From Myxococcales bacterium (GTDB lineage Bacteria > Myxococcota_A > Polyangia > Polyangiales > Houyiibacteriaceae), in the NCBI GenBank assembly GCA_019637115.1, contig JAHBWH010000059.1, forward strand, positions 1 to 42,284: a stretch of DNA of 42,284 nucleotides, given 5' to 3'. The notes beneath the pieces are model-generated. The model was not told the origin of the DNA. It did not search any database and was given only the letters and a program-made list of their open reading frames with translations. The stretch's first letter is position 1, and the number at the start of each line of letters is the position of its first letter. Below are positions 1 to 7,690 of this stretch, piece by piece. The position numbers were made by a program, and so were the translations under genes.

Positions 1-1177
1 CGCCGTCGTGAATCGACTCGGCCTCGACGGGCGGCGTCGCGTTCGTGAGGCGATCGACGAGGAAGCCCTCGGGGAGCGAGACCTTCTGTGTCCCCGAGGT
101 CTTGCCGCGCGAGACCCGCATCGCGCCCGGCGGGAAGGGCTCGTCCGGATCGTGCGACCTCAGGATGCGCTCGAGGGCCTCGAGCGTGCTCACCTGCATC
201 AGCTCCTGTCGGAGCTGCGCGCTCCCTCGGAAGCCCTTGGTGTACCAGGAGCTGTGCCGGCGGAAGGCACGCATGGCGGGCCCCTCGCCCATCCAGCCGG
301 CGAGCCGCCGCGCGTGCTCGAGTGCGACGCTTGCGACCTCTCCGAAGGTCGGCGGGTCGGGGGGCTCCTCCCCCGCGAAGACCGCGGCGAGGTCGCGGAA
401 GAGCCACGGGCGGCCGAGGCAGCCGCGGCCCACGACCACCCCGTCGCAGCCGGTCTGCCGCATCATGCGCAGCGCGTCCCAGGCCTCCCAGATGTCACCG
501 TTGCCGAGCACCGGGATGCGCGTGACGAGCGCCTTGAGGCGCGCGATCGCGTCCCATTGGGCCTCGCCGTCGTAGAGCTGCGCGGCGGTCCGTGCGTGGA
601 GGGCGACCCACGCGCAGCCCTCGTCTTCGCCGATGCGGCCAGCGTCCTCGTACGTGAGCAGCTCGTCGTCGATGCCCATCCGGAACTTGATCGTCACTGG
701 CACCGCGCCGGCGTTCGAGACCGCGGCCCGGACGATGTTGCGCAGAAGCAGCGGGCGCACCGGGATGGCCGAGCCGCCCCCCTTCGCGGTGACCTTCCGC
801 ACCGGGCAGCCGAAGTTCATGTCGATGTGGTCGACCCGGCCCTCGTCGACGAGCCGCTTGACGGCCTCGCCGACGTAGTAGGGATCGACGCCGTAGAGCT
901 GCAGCGAACGCGGCGACTCGTCGGGCCCGAAGTCGGCGAGCTTGAGCGTCTTCTCGCGCCCCTCGACGAGCGGGCGGGCGGTGATCATCTCGCTCACGTA
1001 GAGCCCGGCGCCGAAGTCGCGGCAGAGCGTGCGGAAGGGCCAGTTCGTGACTCCTGCCATCGGGGCCAGCACCACGGGCGGCCAGACCTCCCGCTCGCCG
1101 AGGGGGATCGGCGCGAACTCGCCCGGCCGCGCGGGCGGGACGTCGCGATTGGGCTCGCCTCGGTAGACCGACTGCAT
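1..1177 (-). CDS. dusB: tRNA-dihydrouridine synthase (DusB-like), 3' end outside the window
   Basis: This flavoenzyme reduces uridine to dihydrouridine in the D-loop of tRNAs, using FMN and NADPH in the cytoplasm. The frame is open from the ATG at 1177 to the left edge, about 392 codons, so the C-terminus is missing. Landmarks in order are the FMN-barrel opening APMAGVTNWPFR (about residue 38), the SEMI motif, the catalytic loop DMNFGCPVRKVTAKGG with the presumed acid Cys near residue 124, HARTAAQLYDG, and the phosphate-binding GNGDIW and GVVVGRGCLG motifs. The roughly 35-residue leader before the barrel is longer than usual, but no better start is visible. The family is certain. The DusB subgroup is chosen from the MAGVT and SEMI segments and is less sure. 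Confidence 0.93.
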   Translation of the reverse strand, partial: MQSVYRGEPNRDVPPARPGEFAPIPLGEREVWPPVVLAPMAGVTNWPFRTLCRDFGAGLYVSEMITARPLVEGREKTLKLADFGPDESPRSLQLYGVDPYYVGEAVKRLVDEGRVDHIDMNFGCPVRKVTAKGGGSAIPVRPLLLRNIVRAAVSNAGAVPVTIKFRMGIDDELLTYEDAGRIGEDEGCAWVALHARTAAQLYDGEAQWDAIARLKALVTRIPVLGNGDIWEAWDALRMMRQTGCDGVVVGRGCLGRPWLFRDLAAVFAGEEPPDPPTFGEVASVALEHARRLAGWMGEGPAMRAFRRHSSWYTKGFRGSAQLRQELMQVSTLEALERILRSHDPDEPFPPGAMRVSRGKTSGTQKVSLPEGFLVDRLTNATPPVEAESIHDG

Positions 1178-1296
1178 GGAGCCGACCGAATTAGCGCGGT
1201 CGGGCCCGCGAGGCCAAGCGCGCGGCGTTGCTCAATCCGTGCCTCCGATGGACGCCGCTTGGACGACGGCGCGCATCGCGCGCATCCTCCGGCGCC

Positions 1297-1785
1297 ATGA
1301 GCGACACCCTCGACGGGCGCCTCTTCGGAGAGGACCAGATGTGCTTCGGCTGCGGGCCGAACCACCCCATCGGCTTCCGGCTCTCCTTCGCGAAGGAGGG
1401 CGACGTCGCCATCTCGCGCTTCACCCCGGGCGAGCGCTTCCAGGGGCCGCCAGGCATCTTCCACGGCGGCCTCGTGCTCACCCTCGCCGACGAGGTCGCG
1501 AGCTGGGGGGTCGTGCTCCTGCTCGGGCGCTTCGGGTTCACGGGGCGCGTCGAGGGGTCGCTCAAAAAGGCCATCCGGATCGGCCGCGAGGTCGAGGCGC
1601 GAGCGCGGATCGCCGAGGATCGCCGGCGCATCGTCGACGTCGACGTCGACCTGCACCAGGACGGCGCGCTCTGCTTCGATGGACGCTTCCGGTTCATGGT
1701 GATGGACGAGAAGGGCGCCGAGCGGCTGCTCGGAGGGCCCCTGCCCGAGGCCTGGCGCCGCCTCGCACGCGACGGCGTCGCGTGA
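1297..1785 (+). CDS. PaaI-type hotdog-fold thioesterase
   Basis: A 162-residue cytoplasmic protein of the PaaI/YiiD hotdog superfamily, which hydrolyses acyl-CoA thioesters; the substrate is unknown. It begins with a cysteine-containing CFGCGPNHPIGFRL segment typical of these single-domain thioesterases. The hotdog helix follows with IFHGGLVLTLADE, containing the HGG motif and the acidic residue expected for catalysis. Beta strands continue through VEARARI and VDVDVDL. The ATG at 1297 is chosen because the family starts close before the CFGCG motif; an in-frame start at 1228 would add an Arg-rich, unsupported leader. The gene is divergent from the dihydrouridine synthase, with about 120 bp between the two starts, so a shared promoter region is likely. 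Confidence 0.85.
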   Translation: MSDTLDGRLFGEDQMCFGCGPNHPIGFRLSFAKEGDVAISRFTPGERFQGPPGIFHGGLVLTLADEVASWGVVLLLGRFGFTGRVEGSLKKAIRIGREVEARARIAEDRRRIVDVDVDLHQDGALCFDGRFRFMVMDEKGAERLLGGPLPEAWRRLARDGVA

Positions 1786-1790
1786 GCGAT

Positions 1791-1807
1791 GGGGGCAGTC
1801 GCCCCCT
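1791..1807 (+). terminator. Short GC hairpin after the thioesterase
   Basis: Perfect 6-bp stem GGGGGC / GCCCCC with a 5-nt loop, starting 5 nt after the thioesterase stop. No T-run follows, so this is only a candidate terminator. Confidence 0.35.
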
Positions 1808-1842
1808 CATGACGCGACGGTCGAGGGCTCCGGTTCATTGGT

Positions 1843-1859
1843 TCCGATGATAACGGAAT
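1843..1859. promoter_or_regulatory. Inverted repeat TTCCG-N7-CGGAA
   Basis: A perfect 5-bp-arm inverted repeat in a locally AT-rich patch of the 265-bp gap before the DUF1592 gene. It could be an operator, but no regulator can be assigned. Confidence 0.25.
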
Positions 1860-1990
1860 ATGCGAGGCTCGCGGCCCCCTCACGCTCCGCCGCTCGCGGC
1901 CAGATGGGGTCTCGTGTCCTCGTTTTTCGTGACGACGTGTCTCGGTCGGGGGTTCGTGGTCCCCAGAGTCTGTCAGGTGAATCCTGCTCT

Positions 1991-2010
1991 CAAGTGACCG
2001 AGATCACTTG
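1991..2010. promoter_or_regulatory. CRP/FNR-type palindrome upstream of the DUF1592 lipoprotein gene
   Basis: Perfect 7-bp arms CAAGTGA and TCACTTG are separated by 6 bp. The core GTGA-N6-TCAC matches the half-site layout recognised by CRP/FNR-family dimers. It ends 40 bp before the ATG at 2051, a position that could overlap the promoter or leader. That the site is bound is inference. Confidence 0.5.
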
Positions 2011-2050
2011 GCTGGGGGCGGTGGTACCCAGCTTGCACAGCAGCTCGCCC

Positions 2051-3697
2051 ATGCGAACTGGACTCGCGCTCTGCCTGGCGCTCGCCCTCGGATGCACGGG
2101 TGAGATCGACGACCCCTCCGGCATGCCTGGGACGGGGCCGGGGACCCGCAACCCGACAGACCCACCGCCGCGCGGACCTGACGGCCGATACGTCTGCGAG
2201 GTGCCGGTCGTGCCGGGCGGACCCATCCGTCGCCTGACCCGCGACCAATACGATCTCACGGTCCGGGACCTGCTCGGGGACGCGACGAGCCCGGCGCGCG
2301 GCTTCCCGGCCGACGACGACGGGGAGGGCTTCCACCTCGGCGGCCTCGCGAGCTCGCTCCACGTCGAGCAGTGGGCCGCCGCAGCCGAGGCGCTCGCCGA
2401 GCGCGCGGTCGGTGATCTCGGGGCGCTCTTGCCCTGCGACGCGGGGGCCGCGACGTGCTCGAACACCTTCATCGAGGACTTCCTCGGTCGGGCGTTTCGG
2501 CGCCCGCCGACCTCGGCCGAGATCGCGCGCTACGGCGCGGTCTTCGACGTCGGCAACACCGAGGGCGGCTTCGCGAACGGCGTGAAGCTCGTCGTCCAGG
2601 CGGTGCTGCAGTCGGCGAGCTTCCTCTACCACGTCGAGCTCGCGCCCGAAGGCGAGCCGGAGGGCGCGATCATCCCCGTCGAGGACTACGCGCTCGCCTC
2701 GCGCCTCTCGTACTTCTTGTGGGCCTCGATGCCCGACGACGCGCTGCTCCGCGCGGCGGCAGAGGGGCGCCTGCAGACGCGCGAGGGCCTGCTCGCGGAG
2801 GCCGAGCGCATGCTCGATGATCCGCGCGCCGCCGACGGCTCACGCTCGTTCTACCGGCAGTGGCTCAAGCTCTACGGGCTCGCGAGCATGCAGAAGAACC
2901 CGGAGTACTACCCGCTCTTCGACGCGGCGGTCGCGGCCGACCTGCAGCGCTCGCTCGAGCGCTTCCTCGACGAGGTCTTCGCGTCCGGCGACGTCGAGAC
3001 GCTCTACACCTCGAACGTCGCCTACGTGAACGCGCGCCTCGCGCCCATCTTCGGGCTCGACCCGGCGGACTTCACGAGCGAGCTCCAGCGGGTCACGCTC
3101 GACCCGACCCAGCGGGCCGGCCTGCTCACGCACCCCGCGCTCATGGCGCTGCTCGGCAAGGCGGATCAGAGCGACCCGATCCACCGGGCCGTCTTCGTCC
3201 GCGAGCGCCTGCTCTGCCAGCACCTGCCGACGCCGCCCGACGACCTGACGATCGTCGCGCCCGACCCGGCGCCCGGCACCTCGACCCGCCAGCGCTTCGA
3301 GGAGCACAGCTCGAACCCGGCCTGCGCGGGGTGCCACCTCTTGCTCGACGGAGTCGGCTTCGGCTTCGAGCATTACGACGCGGTCGGCACGTGGCGGAGC
3401 GAGGACAACGGCGCGCCCGTCGACGCGAGCGGCGAGGTCCACGGCACCGCCGACATGGACGGGCCCTTCAACGGCGCGGTCGAGCTCGCGCAGCGGCTCG
3501 TCGGCAGCGAGCAAGCGCGCCACTGCGTGGCCCGACAGGTCTTCCGCTTCGCGCTCCAGCGCGTGGAGGTCGCGGTCGACGCCTGCAGCCTCCAACAAGT
3601 GACCGACGACTTCGGAGAAGCCGCCTACGACCTGCGCGCCTTGCGGCTCGCGGTGGTGGGGAGCGACGCCTTCCGTTTCCAGCAGGTGCAGCGATGA
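2051..3697 (+). CDS. DUF1592/DUF1588/DUF1585-type lipoprotein with a CxxCH motif
   Basis: A 548-residue predicted lipoprotein of the planctomycete/myxobacterial DUF1587-1592-1588-1585 family, whose biochemical role is unknown; it is usually paired with a DUF1552 protein. The start at 2051 gives a lipoprotein signal peptide (MRTGLALCLALALGC) with Cys15 as the lipidation site. Domains in order are a DUF1587-like RLTRDQYDLTVRDLLG (about 60-75), a DUF1595-like FLGRAFRRPP, DUF1592 with LASRLSYFLWASMPDD, DUF1588 with GLLTHPALMALLGK and RAVFVRERLLC, and DUF1585 with RQVFRFALQR at the C-terminus. CAGCH at about 425-429 is a single c-type heme-like motif. The stop overlaps the start of the next gene (ATGA), implying co-translation. 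A longer in-frame start at 1838 is rejected because it would bury the signal peptide. Confidence 0.88.
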   Translation: MRTGLALCLALALGCTGEIDDPSGMPGTGPGTRNPTDPPPRGPDGRYVCEVPVVPGGPIRRLTRDQYDLTVRDLLGDATSPARGFPADDDGEGFHLGGLASSLHVEQWAAAAEALAERAVGDLGALLPCDAGAATCSNTFIEDFLGRAFRRPPTSAEIARYGAVFDVGNTEGGFANGVKLVVQAVLQSASFLYHVELAPEGEPEGAIIPVEDYALASRLSYFLWASMPDDALLRAAAEGRLQTREGLLAEAERMLDDPRAADGSRSFYRQWLKLYGLASMQKNPEYYPLFDAAVAADLQRSLERFLDEVFASGDVETLYTSNVAYVNARLAPIFGLDPADFTSELQRVTLDPTQRAGLLTHPALMALLGKADQSDPIHRAVFVRERLLCQHLPTPPDDLTIVAPDPAPGTSTRQRFEEHSSNPACAGCHLLLDGVGFGFEHYDAVGTWRSEDNGAPVDASGEVHGTADMDGPFNGAVELAQRLVGSEQARHCVARQVFRFALQRVEVAVDACSLQQVTDDFGEAAYDLRALRLAVVGSDAFRFQQVQR

Positions 3698-5112
3698 CGA
3701 ACGAGCACAGCAAGTCCTCGGGTCGTACGCCCGGATGGCGCGACGGGAAGAACCTCCTCCGCAACGGGCCGCGTCAGCTCGGCCTCTCGCGTCGAGACTT
3801 TGCCCGGACGGTGGGGATCGGCGCGCTGGCGCTGCCCTTCCTGCGGACCCTCCGTGGGCAGGCACAGGCGGGCGCGGCGCCCAAGCGATTCCTCGTCTTC
3901 TTCAGCCCCAACGGCACCATCCCCGAGGAGTTCTTCCCAGACGGGGGGGAGACCGACTTCCGCTTCCGCCGCATCCTCGAGCCGCTCGCGCCCTTCCGCG
4001 ACAAGGTGATCGTGCTGCGCGGCGTCGACCAGACCTCGAGCAACTCGGGCCCCGGCGACGGACACCAGGTGGGCATGGGTCATCTGCTCACGGGTCGCGA
4101 GCTCTTGCCGGGTGACACGATGGGCGGCTGCGACAGCTGCCCTCCGGTGAGCTGGGCGTCGGGCATCAGCATCGACCAGCGCATCGCCAACGAGATCGGG
4201 GCCACGACGCCCTTCCGCAGCGTCGAGCTCGGCGCGCGCGTGAGCGGCTCGAACATCTGGACGCGCATGTGTTATCGCAGCGCCTCCGAGCCCATCCCAC
4301 CGGAGATCGATCCCGTGCGCGCCTTCGAGCGACTCTTCGCCGGGGTCGAGGTGGACACCGGCGAGGCGGAGCGCCGCCTCCGCGAGGGACGCAGCGTGCT
4401 CGACGCGGTCCAGCAGGACTTCGCGGCGCTCCAGCGCCGCGTGGGCCGTGACGATCGCGCGCGCCTCGAGACGCACCTCGAGGTCGTGCGCGAGCTCGAG
4501 CTCCGCCTCGGCTCGTCGATGTCGACCGCCGCCGAATGTCGCGTGCCGATGCTGGGCGATCGCGTGGACCCCGGCCGCAACGAGAACTTCCCCCGCCTCG
4601 TCGAGATGCAGATGGACGTGATGGCGGCGGCCTTCGCGTGCGGCCTCACGAACGTCGGCTCGCTCCAGTGGACGCAGAGCGTCGGTAACATCCCCTTCAA
4701 CTTCGACGGCGTCGGCGTGGAGCGCCGCCACCACGACCTCAGCCATTACGGCGACGGGGACCTGGACGCGCGCGAGGACCTCATCCGCATCAACCGCTGG
4801 TATGCCCAGCGCTACGCCGAGATGCTCGCCCGCCTCGACCGCATCCCCGAGGGGGGCGGCTCCGTGCTCGACAACACCGTCGTCGTCTGGGTGAACGAGC
4901 TCGGCAAGGGCAACTCGCACACCCGCCGCGACATGCCCTTCGTGCTCGGCGGGAGCGCGGGTGGCGCGCTGCGCACCGGCCGCTCGATCAGCTACAGCCG
5001 TCGTCCGCACAACGACCTGTGGGTGACGATGCTGCGCGCCTTCGGGATCGGCGACTCGACCTTCGGCGACACGCGCTTCAACACGGGCGCGATGAGCGAG
5101 ATCCTGGTGTAA
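3694..5112 (+). CDS. DUF1552 domain protein with Tat signal
   Basis: A 472-residue DUF1552 protein, the usual partner of DUF1592 lipoproteins; its function is not established. A twin-arginine motif SRRDF (32-36) followed by a hydrophobic GIGALALPFL indicates Tat export of a folded protein. Family landmarks include FFSPNGTIPEEFFP, LRGVDQ, HQVGMGHLLTGREL, SWASGISIDQRIA, NTVVVWVNELGKGNSH and, near the end, HNDLWVTMLRAFG. The fold resembles alkaline-phosphatase-like DUF1501 proteins, but no metal site is claimed here. The start ATG at 3694 overlaps the preceding stop by 4 bp. Tat export together with the partner's heme-like motif suggests an envelope redox or hydrolytic pair; this is inference. 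Confidence 0.88.
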   Translation: MTNEHSKSSGRTPGWRDGKNLLRNGPRQLGLSRRDFARTVGIGALALPFLRTLRGQAQAGAAPKRFLVFFSPNGTIPEEFFPDGGETDFRFRRILEPLAPFRDKVIVLRGVDQTSSNSGPGDGHQVGMGHLLTGRELLPGDTMGGCDSCPPVSWASGISIDQRIANEIGATTPFRSVELGARVSGSNIWTRMCYRSASEPIPPEIDPVRAFERLFAGVEVDTGEAERRLREGRSVLDAVQQDFAALQRRVGRDDRARLETHLEVVRELELRLGSSMSTAAECRVPMLGDRVDPGRNENFPRLVEMQMDVMAAAFACGLTNVGSLQWTQSVGNIPFNFDGVGVERRHHDLSHYGDGDLDAREDLIRINRWYAQRYAEMLARLDRIPEGGGSVLDNTVVVWVNELGKGNSHTRRDMPFVLGGSAGGALRTGRSISYSRRPHNDLWVTMLRAFGIGDSTFGDTRFNTGAMSEILV

Positions 5113-5224
5113 CGGCCCTGCCCGTCCACGCGGCGAGCGAGGCCTTCGCGTCGAGCGCGCTTGCTGCGGCGGGCGCATGGTTTCGTCGCGCGCCACCCAA
5201 ACGTCGTCGACGAGCGATCGATGT

Positions 5225-5848
5225 ATGCTCGCGCAGGTGGACGAAGACTTGGAGGCAAGCATCCGGGGGCATCTCGAACGAGGCGATCTGGACATGGCCG
5301 CGACGACGGCGTTTCGTGGATACGGGCCGGCTGTGCTGCGGTTCCTGTTGTCGAGGACGGGTGACTCGGAGCTCGCTCATGAGGCCTTCTCTCAACTCGG
5401 AGAGGATGTTTGGCGGGGGCTGCCGGGCTTTCGTGGCCGCAGCTCGTTCATGACCTGGATGTTCACGGTCGCGCGGAACGCGGCGCATCGTTTGGAGACC
5501 AAGCCGGAGCATCGGCGCGGGCGACGCGTCACCACTTCCAAGCTCGACCAGGTCGTCGACGAGGTGCGAGAGCGAACCGCGCCCTACCTCCGAACCGACG
5601 TGAAGGATCGCTTCCGCTCGATTCGTGAGTCCCTGCCCGCGAGGGACCGAATGCTCCTACATCTGCGGCTCGAAGAAGACCTCTCCTGGGACGAGGTCGC
5701 CCGCGTGGTCGAGGGCGACGCCGAGCTCACCGGCGCGCCGCTGCGCCGCGCATCCATGCGCCTTCGCAAGCAGTACAGCGACCTCCGGGTGCGCCTGCGT
5801 CGCCTCGCGGAGAGTGAGGGCCTCCTCGCACCCAGCGGCGAGGAGTAG
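5225..5848 (+). CDS. ECF-type RNA polymerase sigma factor
   Basis: A 207-residue sigma-70-family protein with only regions 2 and 4. Region 2 includes LPGFRGRSSFMTWMFTVARN, a diagnostic ECF segment for core binding and -10 recognition. Region 4 includes RDRMLLHLRLEEDLSWDEVARV followed by a basic helix ending near RRLAESEG. Starts at 5177, 5225 (chosen) or GTG 5237 are all in frame; the first adds a Ser/Thr-rich leader unlike a sigma factor. No anti-sigma factor with a membrane segment lies next to it, so control may be by another route, such as the neighbouring kinases. It is the first gene of the accessory island and may direct its transcription (inference). Confidence 0.85.
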   Translation: MLAQVDEDLEASIRGHLERGDLDMAATTAFRGYGPAVLRFLLSRTGDSELAHEAFSQLGEDVWRGLPGFRGRSSFMTWMFTVARNAAHRLETKPEHRRGRRVTTSKLDQVVDEVRERTAPYLRTDVKDRFRSIRESLPARDRMLLHLRLEEDLSWDEVARVVEGDAELTGAPLRRASMRLRKQYSDLRVRLRRLAESEGLLAPSGEE

Positions 5849-5933
5849 CCCGACTCCTCACCCGCCTCGCCTTCGGCTTCCGCTCGCACGAGCCTCTCAT
5901 CGCCCTCGCGAGGTTGTGACTCGGTGGCCTCTG

Positions 5934-5966
5934 CCCCCCCCCACGTCCTGCCCCCCACGTCCTGCC
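5934..5966 (+). repeat. Direct repeat of CCCCCCACGTCCTGCC
   Basis: Two adjacent copies of a 16-bp C-rich unit with a CACGTCCTG core, in the 194-bp gap between the sigma factor and the HTH regulator. The spacing of about 15 bp between cores could suit an operator, but nothing else supports that. Confidence 0.4.
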
Positions 5967-6042
5967 CGCCCATGACCCACGGATTGGGCAGGAGAGCCCC
6001 AAAAAGGACCTCACACATCCGTCGAGCCCTCTCCAATGGAGG

Positions 6043-6630
6043 ATGGGAAGCCGCGATGTGGCCATGGGCGAGCTCTGGGAGGAGCTGATCTGCGGGCGTT
6101 TGTCCGCGAAGGTTCGTCGAGATCCGAATGGATCTCGGCACCTCATCCTCAGGCGCCGACCGGGGCCGCGTCGCTCGTTGACGTCGCGCCAACGTCGCGC
6201 GGCGGAGCTCATCGCGAACGGCTTGGGCTACGGCGAGGTCGGCTACCAGCTCGGGATCGATGTATCGACGGTGGCCTCGCACATCAGCGAGGCGCTCCGA
6301 AGCCTCGGCCTCGAGCGGGTCGACCTGCCGTGGCTCGTGCACGGACCGCTGGACGTCTGGCCTCAAGGGGATGGGACCCTCCTTGCGAGCCCACCTGGGA
6401 TCGACGAGCACCTGCTGGCCGAGCTCACCCCCTCGGAACGCGATGTCGTCAAGCTCTTGGTCGCTGGATGCTCGAATCGGGACATCGCATCCGCGCGATG
6501 CCGGGCCGAGCGGACGATCGCGAACCAGCTGGCGTCGGTCTACCGTACGCTACGTGTTGGTTCGCGCTTCGAGCTCGCAGCCCTCGTCGCGCGCCGTGTT
6601 CGAGAACGAGAGCTCACGGACGCGGCGTGA
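6043..6630 (+). CDS. Tandem LuxR-type helix-turn-helix regulator
   Basis: A 195-residue protein that appears to be built almost wholly of two LuxR/GerE-type DNA-binding domains. HTH1 (about 45-92) reads SLTSRQRRAAELIANGLGYG then VSTVASHISEALRSLGL. HTH2 (about 127-185) reads ELTPSERDVVKLLVAG then RTIANQLASVYRTLRV. No receiver, PAS or autoinducer domain precedes them. Two HTH units in one short chain could let a monomer bind a two-site operator. ATG at 6043 or 6064 are alternatives; the first has its GGAGG directly against it, so the second may be used. The 3' end overlaps the convergent PEGA gene by 17 bp. The domain call is confident; targets are unknown. Confidence 0.78.
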   Translation: MGSRDVAMGELWEELICGRLSAKVRRDPNGSRHLILRRRPGPRRSLTSRQRRAAELIANGLGYGEVGYQLGIDVSTVASHISEALRSLGLERVDLPWLVHGPLDVWPQGDGTLLASPPGIDEHLLAELTPSERDVVKLLVAGCSNRDIASARCRAERTIANQLASVYRTLRVGSRFELAALVARRVRERELTDAA

Positions 6631-7690
6631 GCGTGACGCTCAAGCGCGTCGTTCGCTCCGGGCGGATCTCGAGGTCCGCCGACCACGGGTGATGATCATC
6701 GCGCTCCAGCGTGACGTGGTGCGACCCGGCCGGGAGAAGAAGCGCCACGGGCGTGGTGCCGCGGATCACGCCGTTGACCGAGACCCTCGCGGCCGTCTCG
6801 TCGGTCGTGCTGATCAGCAAGCGGCCCCGGACCCTTGCGAGGTGCGTCGGCTGGAGCTCCAACTCCTCACGCTCGTGTGGGGCGACGAGAGCCCACTGCT
6901 CGAGCGTTCGGTAGCCGGGAGCTTCGACGCGAACCCGATACGTGCCGACCGGGACCGATGTCGGCTCTCCGGGTACGAGGGTCGCGACCGTCGCTCCGCG
7001 ATCGAACAACGTGATGACGGCGTTCGGCGCCGCCGTCCGAACGAGTAACTCACCGCGGAGCCGGACGAGCGTCGCGAGGACGGGAGAGCGCTCGCCGATG
7101 CACGCGTCGACGTCGACCACCATCTCCTCGAAGTCGGGCCGGCGAAGTCGGACCGTGTGGCGCCCCGGCGGCACGGCGATCGTCCGAGGCGCTTGGCCGA
7201 AGTCTCCGAGGGCTTCGTCATCGACCACGATCGTGGCCCCGGGGGGCTCTGTCTCGATCGTGAGTAGGGCCAGTCGAGGAGCGAGCGCCTCGCGCCGCGC
7301 CTCGGCGTCTCGCGAGTGCTCGCGGTCGGTGGCGACTCGCAATACCTCGTCGAAGAAATGGAAGGCGAGGTCGAGGTGGCCACCGAACTCGGCGGCGACG
7401 GCGACGTTGTAGAGCGTGGTTGGGCTCGGTGCGAGCGCGTGTTGCTGGAGGAAATGTTCGAGCGCTTCGACGAAGCGACCCTCGCGGTACGCGCGGCGGC
7501 CCAGTTCGTCGTGGAACCGAGCCTCCGTGGCGGCGTCGGCCACCACCGGCTCGACGTATCCTATGGTCGCCACCAACACTGCGAGCACCCCCGCCCGAAC
7601 GTACGCGCCGGGTGTCCATGGCCAACGGCGCGGATCTCGCTCGCCGACCTCCTCGATTTGGCTTGGGGCGAGGATCCCCGCACGTCTCAT
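6614..7690 (-). CDS. PEGA-domain membrane-anchored protein P2
   Basis: A 358-residue protein with a short basic cytoplasmic leader, one membrane segment (about 33-50, AGVLAVLVATIGYV), a TPR-like helical region (GRFVEALEHFLQQHALAPSP) and then several beta-rich PEGA-type repeats. The clearest are ETEPPGATIVVDDEALG with VPPGRHTVRLRRPDFEEM, VPVGTYRVRVEAPGYRTLEQ and LLPAGSHHVTLERDDHHPW. PEGA domains are extracytoplasmic beta-sandwich modules thought to bind surface polymers or proteins. The ATG at 7690 has a GGGAG ribosome site and overlaps the stop of P1 by 4 bp (ATGA), so the two are co-translated. It is a paralogue of P1 but lacks P1's C-terminal membrane hairpin. Confidence 0.82.
   Translation of the reverse strand: MRRAGILAPSQIEEVGERDPRRWPWTPGAYVRAGVLAVLVATIGYVEPVVADAATEARFHDELGRRAYREGRFVEALEHFLQQHALAPSPTTLYNVAVAAEFGGHLDLAFHFFDEVLRVATDREHSRDAEARREALAPRLALLTIETEPPGATIVVDDEALGDFGQAPRTIAVPPGRHTVRLRRPDFEEMVVDVDACIGERSPVLATLVRLRGELLVRTAAPNAVITLFDRGATVATLVPGEPTSVPVGTYRVRVEAPGYRTLEQWALVAPHEREELELQPTHLARVRGRLLISTTDETAARVSVNGVIRGTTPVALLLPAGSHHVTLERDDHHPWSADLEIRPERTTRLSVTLTPRP

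Noticed and set aside
8-1300. Long plus-strand open frame over the left edge
   Set aside because: It is the antisense of the dihydrouridine synthase, whose minus-strand frame carries all family motifs; the plus frame is Arg/Glu/His-rich with no domain.
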